Below are positions 17,323 to 26,200 of a stretch of DNA of 64,000 nt, piece after piece; within the stretch, counting starts at the first letter, position 1, and every line of letters begins with the position of its first letter. Both the position numbers and the translations under genes were made by a program. Source of the DNA: JALORV01 sp963780715 (lineage in GTDB: Bacteria > Pseudomonadota > Gammaproteobacteria > Burkholderiales > Burkholderiaceae_F); NCBI GenBank assembly GCA_963780715.1, contig CAWADK010000002.1, positions 62,001 through 126,000 on the forward strand, given 5' to 3'. Below the pieces are notes generated by a model. The model saw only the letters and a program-made list of their open reading frames with translations. It was not told the origin of the DNA and searched no databases.

Positions 17323-19157
17323 AGCGAAATTTGCGAGAAGTACCTCAAGGTCGGCACGACGCCTATCTCGATTGGGCGCTGGCAACGGAGTTTCGATTCT
17401 TCCAGGCCGATGGTCAGATTGGAATCCTGATCGAGTGGCGCTCCCTGGAGGCCGCACGGAGAGGGCTCGAGATTGCAAGAAGGTTCGAACTCGAAGTGCC
17501 GTCCGTTTATGGAGGTGGCGACAAAGCCAAACCGCGCCGAGTCTGGGCGATTTCTGTCCCCGTCGACCTCATCGTCGAATTCGTCTCGACAGCAGGCGAC
17601 CTGATCGAGCAGCTTGAACTGGCGCTACCAGTCTCTGGTGACGGCACCCTTCCGAGTGAGGCACGACGACACGTCCAGTCCGACAGGGAAGTCCTAGTCG
17701 GTGTGCTCGACGACGGTTGTGCATTCGCAAACACTTTGTTTCAGTTTTCCGCCAACGACACCCGCGTGCTGTGGCTTTGGAACCAGGACAAGCACGCTGC
17801 CGGTTTTCCGCTCGACCCTTCGTCGGGCCCGACTTCGCTCTGCAACTTCGGCTACGGCGGCCAGTGGTCTGTCGCCGACCTCAATGACATACTTGTCGAA
17901 GAGGTCGACGGACAGGCGCCAGCCTACGCGCGGGCCGGGCTGCAGGGCCTGCGACGAAGCGCCGCACACGGGCCGCACGTCATGGATCTTCTGTGCGGCA
18001 AGCGGGAACCCGGAGACTTGATCAATGATGCAGACGTCGTGTTCATTCAGTTCCCCCAGAAGGCTATTGCTGACCCTTCTGGCCGATGGCTGGCACGGTA
18101 CGCCCTGGATGGACTGCACTACATAATTGAGTGCGCCGGACCCGGCACTGGCTGCATTGCCGTCAATTTGAGCTGGGGTCCTCAGACCGGACCCCACGAC
18201 GGCAGCTCCGTCCTGGAGCGTGCCATCGATGAACTGGTGAATGAACAATTCGACGAAGGCCGCTGCCTCATCGTTGCACTGCCGGCGGGCAATTCGTACG
18301 GATCGCGAGCGCATGCACAGGTTCGCTACGCGGAGGGTGGCAAACTGAATTGGGTCGTACCGCCGGATGGCCATACCCCGGCGTTCTTCGAGGTATGGTG
18401 GCCAAGTGGCGTCTCGCCATCCCAAGCATTTCTCCGACTTACTCCGCCGAGCGGGACGAGCGTGCAAATCGATCCGAACAAACCCTGGACCGAATTGAAG
18501 TGGTACGCAAAGTTGAAGACGGTCGGCTCTTCGACCATGGCACTGGTTGTGGTGCACCCGACTGAGTACAAGGACCCCCAGCGGCGCGGACAACATGGCG
18601 TGTGGACTATCGAGTTTGCCCCGGGAGCACCAAGCACCGCCGGGTTGATTCACGTTTACGCGGCACGTGCTGACCACAACATGGGTGCACGGCGTCGCGC
18701 CAAGGCGAACTACCTTACCGATGCAATGCTCGAGAAGTCACGATTCGCGGCTCCCAAAGACCGTCACTCAGATGTGGCCGGTTCCGCGATCCAGCGCGCG
18801 GGGACGATGAACGGGATTGCCACCGGCGACTATACGGTCGTTGCCTCCGGTTATCGACACGCTGATGCCACAGCCGCCGCATACTCTTCGTCAGGCCCAA
18901 CACGCGGACAACGCACCGGGCCGGACTATGCGTTTGTTACGGAAACCTCACCTGCGATAGCCGGCATCCGTGCAACAGGTGTACGGAGTGGCACCAGGGT
19001 TCGCTTGAGCGGTACCAGTATGGCCTCTCCGCAATTCGCGCGACAGCTTGTGACAGGACTTCGCGGCACTGTGCCAGCGCCGAATCCTCCGAACGCGACC
19101 GAGCGGTTCGGAAACGGACGTATTAAACCCGACCCTGACCTTATCCATCACCGTTAG
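17319..19157 (+). CDS. Subtilisin-like serine protease (S8 family)
   Basis: A protein of about 612 residues with the full S8 catalytic set: Asp in VLVGVLDDGCAF (about residue 131), His in SAAHGPHVMDLL, the oxyanion Asn in IVALPAGNSYG, and Ser in RLSGTSMASPQFA near the C-terminus. An N-terminal region of about 125 residues (EFRFFQADGQIGILIEWRS) precedes the catalytic domain and a beta-rich insertion separates Asn from Ser. No signal peptide is visible, so it is probably cytoplasmic. GTG 17319 forms a GTGA overlap with the upstream stop, suggesting translational coupling; ATG 17307 is the alternative. It is probably one operon with the haloperoxidase-like gene. Confidence 0.88.
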   Translation: MKRNLREVPQGRHDAYLDWALATEFRFFQADGQIGILIEWRSLEAARRGLEIARRFELEVPSVYGGGDKAKPRRVWAISVPVDLIVEFVSTAGDLIEQLELALPVSGDGTLPSEARRHVQSDREVLVGVLDDGCAFANTLFQFSANDTRVLWLWNQDKHAAGFPLDPSSGPTSLCNFGYGGQWSVADLNDILVEEVDGQAPAYARAGLQGLRRSAAHGPHVMDLLCGKREPGDLINDADVVFIQFPQKAIADPSGRWLARYALDGLHYIIECAGPGTGCIAVNLSWGPQTGPHDGSSVLERAIDELVNEQFDEGRCLIVALPAGNSYGSRAHAQVRYAEGGKLNWVVPPDGHTPAFFEVWWPSGVSPSQAFLRLTPPSGTSVQIDPNKPWTELKWYAKLKTVGSSTMALVVVHPTEYKDPQRRGQHGVWTIEFAPGAPSTAGLIHVYAARADHNMGARRRAKANYLTDAMLEKSRFAAPKDRHSDVAGSAIQRAGTMNGIATGDYTVVASGYRHADATAAAYSSSGPTRGQRTGPDYAFVTETSPAIAGIRATGVRSGTRVRLSGTSMASPQFARQLVTGLRGTVPAPNPPNATERFGNGRIKPDPDLIHHR

Positions 19158-19208
19158 CGGAGGACAGAGCACGGCGACCGGGTTCCAGCAATCACAACCG
19201 ACGCGAAT

Positions 19209-19694
19209 TCAGTCGGCCAGTGCTTTCCTGATGTCGGCTTCCAGATCCTCCGGCTTCGTCGTCGGCGCGTAGCGCTCGATGACGCTGCCGTCCTTGCCCA
19301 CCAGGAACTTGGTGAAGTTCCACTTGATCGCCTCGCTGCCCAGCAGGCCTTTCTTGGTGCTCGTCAGGTACTTGAAGAGCGGATGCGCGGCGTCGCCGTT
19401 GACGTCGATCTTCGAGAAGAGCGGAAAGGTGACGCCGAAATTCATCTCGCAGAACTCGGCGATCTCGCTTTCGGGGCCGGGCTCCTGCGCACCGAACTGG
19501 TTGCTCGGGAAGCCGAGCACAACGAGGCCCTTGTCCTTGTACTTCTTGTACAGGGCCTCGAGACCCTTGTACTGCGGCGTGAAGCCGCACTTGCTGGCGG
19601 TGTTGACGACCAGCAGCACCTTGCCCTTGTAGTCAGCAAGCTTGCGCGGCTTGCCATCGATGGTGGTGGCGCTGAAGTCGTAGACAGTGGTCAT
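19209..19694 (-). CDS. gpx: Glutathione peroxidase
   Basis: A 161-residue thiol peroxidase (Cys-type) that reduces hydroperoxides with glutathione or thioredoxin. The catalytic triad is visible: Cys in NTASKCGFTPQY, Gln in GFPSNQFG and Trp in IKWNFTKFLV. The ATG at 19694 (MTTVYDFSAT) was chosen; an 18-codon in-frame extension upstream has no family similarity. It faces the S8 protease gene tail to tail with 51 bases between them. Confidence 0.94.
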   Translation of the reverse strand: MTTVYDFSATTIDGKPRKLADYKGKVLLVVNTASKCGFTPQYKGLEALYKKYKDKGLVVLGFPSNQFGAQEPGPESEIAEFCEMNFGVTFPLFSKIDVNGDAAHPLFKYLTSTKKGLLGSEAIKWNFTKFLVGKDGSVIERYAPTTKPEDLEADIRKALAD

Positions 19695-19749
19695 GGCCGG
19701 CTCTCCGAAACGGAATGCAGGCAGTGTAGCGGCGGGCTCTGCGCCCAAT

Positions 19750-19775
19750 GAAAACGGGACGCCGCGCGCCCCGTT
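19750..19775 (-). terminator. Rho-independent terminator after pilU
   Basis: On the reverse strand AACGGG (19775-19770) pairs with CCCGTT (19758-19753) and is followed by TTTT. It starts about 20 bases after the pilU stop at 19796, so it probably ends the pilT-pilU transcript. Confidence 0.6.
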
Positions 19776-19795
19776 GCATGAGCTCGCGACCGGAC

Positions 19796-20938
19796 CTAAC
19801 CGGCCAGCCCGAGGTGCTCGATACCCTTATGGATTCCGGCCACCCCGCCTGAGAGCTTGCTGTTGAGCTTGATCTGCAGCCGCAGGTCGTTCACGGAGTC
19901 CGCATTGCGCAGTGCGTCTTCGTAGGAGATCTGCTCGCGCTCGTGCAGGTCGAACAGCGACTGGTCGAAGGTCTGCATGCCCTGCTCGCGCGCCCGCTTC
20001 ATCACTTCCTTGATCTCGTGCACCTCGCCCTTGAACACGAGGTCGGCAATCAGCGGGTTGTTGATCATGATCTCGACCGCCGGGATGCGGCCCTTGCGGT
20101 CCTTGAACGGGATCAGGCGCTGCGACATCATCGCGCGCAGGTTAAGCGAGAGATCCATCAGCAGCTGCTGGCGCTTCTCTTCGGGGAAGAAGTTGATGAT
20201 GCGGTCGAGCGCCTGGTTGGTCGAATTGGCGTGCAGCGTGCACATCACCAGGTGACCGGTTTCGGCGAACGCGATCGCGTGTTCCATCGTCTCGCGCTCG
20301 CGCACCTCGCCGATCAGGATGACGTCAGGCGCCTGGCGCAGCGTGTTCTTCAGCGCGATCTGCCAGCTTTCGCAGTCCACGCCGACTTCGCGCTGCGTGA
20401 TGATGCAGTTCTTGTGCGGGTGAACATACTCGATCGGGTCTTCGATCGTGATGATGTGGCCGTTGGAATTCTCGTTGCGGTAGCCGACCATCGCCGCGAG
20501 CGATGTCGACTTGCCGGAGCCCGTTGCACCGACCACGATGATGATGCCGCGCTTGGCCATCGCCAGGTCGTTGATCAGGTGCGGCAGGTTGAGTTCGTCG
20601 GTGGTCGGAATGTGGTCCGCGATCGTCCGGAAGACGATGCCGACCTTGCCCTGCTGCACGAAGGCGGAGACGCGGAAGCGCCCGATGCCGGTCGGGTTGA
20701 TCGCGAAGTTGCACTCCTTGGTCTTCTCGAACTCCGCCGCCTGGCGGTCGTTCATGATTGCGCGCACCAGCTCGCCCGTGTGCTGCGACGTCAGCGGCTG
20801 GTTCGACACCGGCAGTACGCGCCCGTCGATCTTGAAGGCGGGCGGAAAGTCGGCGGTTAGGAAGAGGTCGGAGCCCTTCTTGCTGTGCAGAAGCCGCAGC
20901 AAGTCGTGGACAAATCGTGTGGCCTGGTCGCGTTCCAT
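19796..20938 (-). CDS. pilU: Type IV pilus retraction ATPase PilU
   Basis: A 380-residue hexameric secretion ATPase that acts with PilT in pilus retraction and twitching motility. It has Walker A GATGSGKST, the Asp box ITIEDPIEYVHPH, Walker B-like DVILIGEVRERETME and the His box GHLVMCTLHAN. The longer C-terminal tail (SGGVAGIHKGIEHLGL) separates PilU from PilT. It follows pilT in the same direction after a 102-base gap holding two hairpins. Confidence 0.95.
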   Translation of the reverse strand: MERDQATRFVHDLLRLLHSKKGSDLFLTADFPPAFKIDGRVLPVSNQPLTSQHTGELVRAIMNDRQAAEFEKTKECNFAINPTGIGRFRVSAFVQQGKVGIVFRTIADHIPTTDELNLPHLINDLAMAKRGIIIVVGATGSGKSTSLAAMVGYRNENSNGHIITIEDPIEYVHPHKNCIITQREVGVDCESWQIALKNTLRQAPDVILIGEVRERETMEHAIAFAETGHLVMCTLHANSTNQALDRIINFFPEEKRQQLLMDLSLNLRAMMSQRLIPFKDRKGRIPAVEIMINNPLIADLVFKGEVHEIKEVMKRAREQGMQTFDQSLFDLHEREQISYEDALRNADSVNDLRLQIKLNSKLSGGVAGIHKGIEHLGLAG

Positions 20939-20968
20939 GGTTTACCGCCCTTTACTGCCTTTGTGATG

Positions 20969-21001
20969 AAAAAAATCGTCTGGCTCCGCCAGCGATTTTT
21001 T
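20969..21001. terminator. Symmetric hairpin between pilT and pilU
   Basis: AAAAAATCG and CGATTTTTT flank a TGGC/GCCA stem in the pilT-pilU gap, giving A- and T-runs on both sides, so it could act as a terminator or attenuator on either strand. On the reverse strand it sits between pilT and pilU and could lower pilU expression. Confidence 0.5.
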
Positions 21002-21010
21002 CCGTTCGAC

Positions 21011-21040
21011 CGCGCAAAAGTAGGTTTGCACTTTTGCGCG
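21011..21040. repeat. Perfect 11-bp inverted repeat after pilT
   Basis: CGCGCAAAAGT (21011-21021) and ACTTTTGCGCG (21030-21040) form a perfect inverted repeat with an 8-base spacer, ending exactly at the pilT stop. It may be an mRNA-stabilising or attenuating hairpin or a protein-binding site. Confidence 0.6.
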
Positions 21041-22084
21041 CTAACCCACGAAGGACTCGGGAGTCTTCGCGTACTGACGCGCTTCGGCGATCGACACCAC
21101 GTTGCGGCGAACCAGTTCGAGCAGCGTCTGGTCGAGCGTCTGCATGCCGAACTGCTGGCCGGTCTGGATCATCGAGTACATCTGCGCCACCTTGTTCTCG
21201 CGGATCAGGTTGCGGATGGCCGGCGTGCCGACCATGATCTCGTGCGCCGCCACGCGGCCATTGCCGTCCTTGACCTTCAGCAGCGTCTGCGAGATCACCG
21301 CGACCACCGACTCCGACAGCATCGCGCGCACCATTTCCTTTTCCGCCGCGGGGAACACGTCGACCACGCGGTCGATCGTCTTGGCGGCCGATGAGGTGTG
21401 CAGCGTGCCGAACACCAGGTGGCCCGTCTCGGCGGCCGTCAGCGCCAGGCGGATCGTCTCGAGGTCGCGCAGCTCGCCGACCAGCACCACGTCCGGGTCC
21501 TCGCGCAACGCCGAGCGCAGGGCATTCGAAAACGACAGCGTGTGCGGCCCGACCTCGCGCTGGTTGATGACCGACTTGCGGCTCTCGTGCACGAACTCGA
21601 TCGGGTCCTCGATCGTCAGGATGTGGCCGTACAGGTTGTTGTTGACATGGTCGACCATCGCCGCCAGCGTCGTCGACTTGCCGGAGCCGGTCGGACCGGT
21701 CACCAGCACCAGTCCGCGCGGCTTCAGCGAAAAGTCCGCAAACTGCCGCGGGCACTGCAGTTCTTCCAGCGACAGCACGCGCGAAGGAATCGTCCGCAGT
21801 ACCGCGGCCGCACCACGGTCCTGGTTGAAGGCATTGACCCGGAAACGCGCCAGGCCCGGCAGGTCGAACGAGAAGTCGGTTTCCAGGTTCTCGTCGTACT
21901 GCTTGCGCTGTGCGTCGTTCATGATGTCGTAGATCATGCCGTGCACGTCCTTGTGCTCCAGCGGCGGCAGGTTGATGCGCCGCACGTCGCCGTGCACCCG
22001 GATCATTGGCGGCAGACCGGCAGAGAGGTGCAGGTCCGAGGCCTTATTCTTGACGGAAAATGCGAGCAGTTCTGAGATATCCAT
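21041..22084 (-). CDS. pilT: Type IV pilus retraction ATPase PilT
   Basis: A 347-residue ATPase powering pilus depolymerisation. It begins with MDISELLAFSVKNKASDLHLS, typical of PilT, followed by Walker A GPTGSGKST, Asp box LTIEDPIEFVHE, Walker B DVVLVGELRDLETI, His box GHLVFGTLHTSSA and the C-terminal retraction motif region (AIRNLIREN). It is divergent from yggS, with 146 bases between the starts that should hold both promoters. Confidence 0.97.
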   Translation of the reverse strand: MDISELLAFSVKNKASDLHLSAGLPPMIRVHGDVRRINLPPLEHKDVHGMIYDIMNDAQRKQYDENLETDFSFDLPGLARFRVNAFNQDRGAAAVLRTIPSRVLSLEELQCPRQFADFSLKPRGLVLVTGPTGSGKSTTLAAMVDHVNNNLYGHILTIEDPIEFVHESRKSVINQREVGPHTLSFSNALRSALREDPDVVLVGELRDLETIRLALTAAETGHLVFGTLHTSSAAKTIDRVVDVFPAAEKEMVRAMLSESVVAVISQTLLKVKDGNGRVAAHEIMVGTPAIRNLIRENKVAQMYSMIQTGQQFGMQTLDQTLLELVRRNVVSIAEARQYAKTPESFVG

Positions 22085-22230
22085 GGCGGAACGCGTGTGC
22101 TCCTGGGCGTACGTCGGCGAGGGCCCGAAGTGGGCACGGGCTTCAAAGAGGCTAGCGTAGGCTGGGCCAGCGCTGGCGGAACAACAAAAAAGCCTGTGAA
22201 AATAAGTCTCTAGCAGCTTTGAAGTCCATT

Positions 22231-22950
22231 ATGTCCAGTTTGCAAGAGGCCGTGCAAGCCAATTTGCGGGCGGTTAACGAGCGCATTACCCAAGCTGCGC
22301 GAGCCGCCGGACGCCCGCCGCAGGGCATCGCGCTGGTCGCGGTCAGCAAGACCTTCCCCGCCGAAGCGGTGATCGCCGCGGCCGCCGGCGGGCAGGTCGA
22401 CTTCGGCGAGAACTACGTGCAGGAGGCCGTCGCCAAGATCGCGCGTGTGCGGGAGCTGGCACCGCACCTGGCACTGCACTGGCACTTCATCGGGCCGATC
22501 CAGAGCAACAAGACGCGCGACATCGCGGAGCATTTCGAGTGGGTGCAGTCGGTCGATCGCCTGAAAGTCGCGCAGCGGCTGTCACAGCAGCGCCCCGCGG
22601 GGCGCGGGCCGTTGAACGTGCTGCTGCAGGTCAACATCAGCGGCGAGGCGACCAAAAGCGGCGTCGCACCGGACGACATACCGGCACTTGCGTCCGCGGT
22701 GGCGGCACTGCCCAACCTCGCGCTGCGGGGGTTGATGGCAATCCCCGAGCCGGCTGCCGGGGGCGAGCCGCCGGCACAGTCGCTGCGCGAGATGAGGCAT
22801 CTGTTCGATGCGCTCAGACAGCAGCACCCGCTGTGCGACACGCTTTCGCTGGGCATGACCGCGGATCTCGAGGCGGCGGTGGCGGCCGGGTCGACGATGG
22901 TGCGCGTCGGCACCGCAATTTTTGGCGAACGTGAAAGAACGGCAGCATGA
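22231..22950 (+). CDS. yggS: PLP homeostasis protein (YggS/PLPBP family)
   Basis: A 239-residue alanine-racemase-N-terminal-fold protein that binds pyridoxal phosphate and buffers vitamin B6 and amino acid pools. The PLP Lys is in LVAVSKTFPAE; further hallmarks are GENYVQEA, WHFIGPIQSNK, the phosphate-binding LSLGMTADLEAAVAAGSTMVRVGTAIFG (shown by its ends SLGMTADL and VRVGTAIFG). ATG 22231 was chosen over TTG 22219. The yggS-proC pairing next to pilT is common in proteobacteria. Confidence 0.94.
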   Translation: MSSLQEAVQANLRAVNERITQAARAAGRPPQGIALVAVSKTFPAEAVIAAAAGGQVDFGENYVQEAVAKIARVRELAPHLALHWHFIGPIQSNKTRDIAEHFEWVQSVDRLKVAQRLSQQRPAGRGPLNVLLQVNISGEATKSGVAPDDIPALASAVAALPNLALRGLMAIPEPAAGGEPPAQSLREMRHLFDALRQQHPLCDTLSLGMTADLEAAVAAGSTMVRVGTAIFGERERTAA

Positions 22951-22987
22951 GCGCCGCACGGCCGCTCCGAAGGGAAGCGGGGGCAAC

Positions 22988-23824
22988 ATGAACGTCGCGT
23001 TCATCGGTGGCGGCAACATGGCCCGGGCGATGCTCGGCGGGATGGGTGCGAGTGGCCTGCAGACTGAGTCAGTGCGGGTGCTGGAACCGGATGCCGACAA
23101 GCGCACCGAGCTTGCGCGCGACTTCGGCGTCACCGCGCACGAGACGCCCGGCGAATGGCTGTACGACGCCGCCGTGGTCGTCCTCGCCGTCAAGCCGCAG
23201 CAGATGGCGGAAGCCGTCGCGGCGGTGCGCGACTGGCTCGGCCCGGCGCTGGTCGTTTCCATAGCGGCCGGGGTGCGAGCGACGACGCTGGCGCGCTGGC
23301 TGGGGCATGAGCGCATCGTCCGCGCCATGCCAAACACGCCGGCGCTGATCCGCGCCGGCATCACCGCCGCGATCGCACGGCCCGGGGTCACGGTCGAGCA
23401 GCATGCTGCGGCAGACCTGATCCTGAGATCGGTCGGCGAGGTGCTGTGGCTCGACGACGAGTCGATGCTCGACCCGGTCACCGCCATCTCGGGCAGCGGA
23501 CCGGCCTACGTGTTCTATTTCATCGAGGCGCTGCAGGAGGCCGCGCTCAGGCTCGGATTCACTCCGCAACAGGCGCGGCAGCTTTCCGTGCAGACGTTCG
23601 TGGGGGCGGCCCAGCTTGCCAGCCAGTCGCCGGAGGCGATCGCGACGCTGCGCGAGCGCGTCACGTCGAAAGGCGGCACGACCGCTGCCGCCCTGGCGCA
23701 GTTCGACGCCGCGGCAGTCCGGCAGGCCATTGTGGCGGGCGCCCACGCGGCGAGTGCACGCGCAACTGAACTCGGCGACGAGCTCGACGCCGGCAGCGAG
23801 CTGCCTCAGCCGACGCGGCGGTAG
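22988..23824 (+). CDS. proC: Pyrroline-5-carboxylate reductase
   Basis: A 278-residue reductase for the last step of proline synthesis. It has a Rossmann start NVAFIGGGNMARAMLGGM, VVLAVKPQQM, RAMPNTPALIRAG and the C-terminal signature ISGSGPAYVFYFIEAL. The ATG 22988 lies 37 bases after the yggS stop, preceded by GGGGG. The same window also holds proA, so two of three proline genes are present but unlinked. Confidence 0.95.
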   Translation: MNVAFIGGGNMARAMLGGMGASGLQTESVRVLEPDADKRTELARDFGVTAHETPGEWLYDAAVVVLAVKPQQMAEAVAAVRDWLGPALVVSIAAGVRATTLARWLGHERIVRAMPNTPALIRAGITAAIARPGVTVEQHAAADLILRSVGEVLWLDDESMLDPVTAISGSGPAYVFYFIEALQEAALRLGFTPQQARQLSVQTFVGAAQLASQSPEAIATLRERVTSKGGTTAAALAQFDAAAVRQAIVAGAHAASARATELGDELDAGSELPQPTRR

Positions 23825-23873
23825 TCGCGTGACTGCGGATCGCGTCGGCGCACGCGGCGCTTGAGCCCGCGGC

Positions 23874-24734
23874 TCATCGAAGCAGGTCGATCACGGTGCC
23901 GGCAAACATCGCCAGTCCGACCCAGCTGTTGTGCCGGAACGCCGCGAAGCAGCCTTCGCGCGAGCGGGTGCGGATCAGCGTGTGGTGATAGATCGCGCAG
24001 GCCACCCCGACCGCCCAGCCGGCGTAGTAAGGCCAGCCGGCGTGAATGCCGTGGCCGACCAGCAGCATCAGCGAAAAGAAAGCCCCGTAACAGGCCATCA
24101 CCGCCGCCACGTCCCAGCGGCCGAAGAAGATTGCCGACGACCGTATGCCGAGCCGAACGTCGTCCTCGCGATCGACCATCGCATACTCGGTGTCGTAAGC
24201 GACCACCCAGAACATGTTCGCGCCGAACAGCAGCCAGCCGAGCGGCGGCACGTCACCCCGCACTGCGGCAAAAGCCATCGGGATGCCGAACGAGAACGCA
24301 ACTCCGAGATAGAGCTGCGGAATCGGGAAGAAGCGCTTGGCCAGCGGATAGGTACCGGCCACGGCGGCGGCGACCAGCGCCAGCCGCATCGCCGCCTCGT
24401 TGAGGAAGAGCAGCAGCAGCGCTGCCATCGCGCACAGTGCCGCCGCCACCGCCACGGCTTCGAGCGGGCTGACATCGCCGCGCGCTACGACCCGGTTCGC
24501 GGTGCGTTTCACGTAGCCGTCGTAGCGGTAGTCCGCCGCGTCGTTGATCGCGCAGCCGGCCGAACGCATCAGGAAGGTCCCGAGCACGAAAACCGCCAGC
24601 AGCAGAGCACTTGGCACGCCCGCCGAGGCGATCCAGAGCGCGGTCAGCGTGGGCCAAAGGAGGAGCAGCGTCCCGATCGGCTTGTCGAGCCGGACCAGGC
24701 TGGCGTAGAGGGGCAGGCGACCGGCGGAGATCAT
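23874..24734 (-). CDS. ubiA: 4-hydroxybenzoate octaprenyltransferase
   Basis: A 286-residue integral membrane prenyltransferase that attaches the polyprenyl chain to 4-hydroxybenzoate in ubiquinone synthesis. The two Asp-rich motifs are present: NDAADYRYDGYVKRT (first, NDxxDxxxD) and DTEYAMVDREDD (second), among about eight hydrophobic helices. ATG 24734 is used; an in-frame GTG two codons upstream is possible. It is convergent with proC. Confidence 0.94.
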   Translation of the reverse strand: MISAGRLPLYASLVRLDKPIGTLLLLWPTLTALWIASAGVPSALLLAVFVLGTFLMRSAGCAINDAADYRYDGYVKRTANRVVARGDVSPLEAVAVAAALCAMAALLLLFLNEAAMRLALVAAAVAGTYPLAKRFFPIPQLYLGVAFSFGIPMAFAAVRGDVPPLGWLLFGANMFWVVAYDTEYAMVDREDDVRLGIRSSAIFFGRWDVAAVMACYGAFFSLMLLVGHGIHAGWPYYAGWAVGVACAIYHHTLIRTRSREGCFAAFRHNSWVGLAMFAGTVIDLLR

Positions 24735-24830
24735 GGGCACGCAGGCACTTTGCCCGGGAACCAGAGGCGGGCTATCGTAACAGCCGCGTCACGCCATTCC
24801 ATCAGAATTCGGACCACCCGGAGGAGACCC

Positions 24831-26144
24831 ATGTTCCGCAAGACTTTCGCGAAAAGTGCAACCGCCGTCATGCTCGCGCTGGGCGCGACGGGCGCACTGG
24901 CGCAGACCGAAGTGCAGTGGTGGCACTCGATGCCCGGCGCACTCGGGGACTGGGTCAACGGCCTGGCGAGTGGCTTCAATGCCAGCCAGCAGCAGTGCAA
25001 GGTGACGCCGACCTACAAGGGCGCATACGACGTCTCGATGACCGCGGCGATCGCCGCGTACCGCGCCGGAAATGCGCCCCACATCCTGCAGGTGTTCGAG
25101 GTCGGCACCGCGACGATGATGGGGTCCAAGGGCGCGATCGTTCCGGTCGGCGAAGTGATGGGCAAGGCTGGCTACAAGTTCGACCCGAAGGTGTACGTGC
25201 CGGCTGTGACGGGTTACTACACCGCGCCGAACGGGCAGATGATGTCCTACCCGTTGAACAGTTCGACGACGGTGTTCTATTACAACAAGGACGCCTTCAG
25301 GAAGGCGGGCCTCGATCCGAACAAGCCGCCGAAGACCTGGCCCGAGGTCGCGCTCGCTGCCGCCAAGCTCAAGGCCAGCGGCGAGAAGTGCCCGTTCACC
25401 ACCAGCTGGCAGAGCTGGACCCAGCTCGAGAGCTTCTCGACCTGGCACAACACCGAGTTTGCGAGCAAGAACAACGGCTTCGGTGGGCCTTCGGCACGGC
25501 TGGCCTTCGACACGCCGCTGCACCTGCGCCATATCGAGAACCTCTCGAACATGGCCAAGCAGGGCCTGTTCGTCTACAAGGGCCGCGGCAACGCGGGCGA
25601 CGCGCCGTTCTATTCCGGCGAATGCATCATGAGCACGGCATCGTCGTCGGCCTACGGCAACATCAAGAAGAACGCCAAGTTCGAGTTCGGCATCTCGACG
25701 CTGCCGTACTACCCCGACGTCGCAGGCGCCCCGCAGAACACGGTCATCGGCGGCGCCAGCCTGTGGGTCATGTCGGGCAAGAAGCCGAACGAGTACAAGT
25801 GCGTGGCGGATTTCTTCAACTACCTGTCGAAGCCCGAGATCCAGGCCAAGAGTCACCAGGAGACCGGTTACCTGCCGATCACCATGGCGGCGTACGAACT
25901 GACGAAGAAGTCCGGCTTCTATGACAAGAACCCTGGCACCGATGTGTCGGTGCAGCAGATGATCGTCAAGACGACCGACAAGTCGCGCGGCATCCGCCTC
26001 GGCAACTTCGTGCAGATCCGCACGATCAACGATGAGGAGATGGAGAACATCTGGTCAGGCAAGAAGACCGTGCAGCAGGCTCTGGCCGATGCCATCAAGC
26101 GGGGTAACGAGCAGCTCGAGCGCTTCGAGAAGACCAGCAAGTAA
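24831..26144 (+). CDS. ugpB: sn-glycerol-3-phosphate-binding periplasmic protein UgpB
   Basis: A 437-residue solute-binding protein of the glycerol-3-phosphate/glycerophosphodiester importer. The signal peptide ends in LGATGALAQ. Conserved UgpB features: TEVQWWHSMPGALGDWVNGLASGFN (ends quoted as EVQWWHSM and VNGLASGFN), YKGAYDVSMTAAIAAYRAG and SYPLNSSTTVFYYNKDAF. GGAGGAG stands just before ATG 24831, a strong ribosome binding site fitting high expression. It is first in ugpBAEC. Phosphate (Pho) control is known in E. coli, but I could not identify a Pho box here. Confidence 0.95.
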   Translation: MFRKTFAKSATAVMLALGATGALAQTEVQWWHSMPGALGDWVNGLASGFNASQQQCKVTPTYKGAYDVSMTAAIAAYRAGNAPHILQVFEVGTATMMGSKGAIVPVGEVMGKAGYKFDPKVYVPAVTGYYTAPNGQMMSYPLNSSTTVFYYNKDAFRKAGLDPNKPPKTWPEVALAAAKLKASGEKCPFTTSWQSWTQLESFSTWHNTEFASKNNGFGGPSARLAFDTPLHLRHIENLSNMAKQGLFVYKGRGNAGDAPFYSGECIMSTASSSAYGNIKKNAKFEFGISTLPYYPDVAGAPQNTVIGGASLWVMSGKKPNEYKCVADFFNYLSKPEIQAKSHQETGYLPITMAAYELTKKSGFYDKNPGTDVSVQQMIVKTTDKSRGIRLGNFVQIRTINDEEMENIWSGKKTVQQALADAIKRGNEQLERFEKTSK

Positions 26145-26153
26145 CAGCGCCCC

Positions 26154-26177
26154 GGCCGGCCGCCGTCGCGGCCGGCC
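26154..26177 (+). other. GC-rich hairpin between ugpB and ugpA
   Basis: GGCCGGCCG (26154-26162) pairs perfectly with CGGCCGGCC (26169-26177) around a 6-base loop, ten bases after the ugpB stop and with no T-run. Such hairpins behind binding-protein genes commonly protect the upstream mRNA, giving more binding protein than permease. Confidence 0.6.
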
Positions 26178-26200
26178 CAACGCGTCCGCGTCCAGCGCCG

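Noticed and set aside
14363..19157. A Pycsar or CBASS anti-phage system
   Set aside because: Pycsar cyclases are compact and paired with a cyclic-nucleotide-binding TM or TIR effector. Here the cyclase is fused to TolB and TPR parts, and neither neighbour has a nucleotide-binding effector domain.
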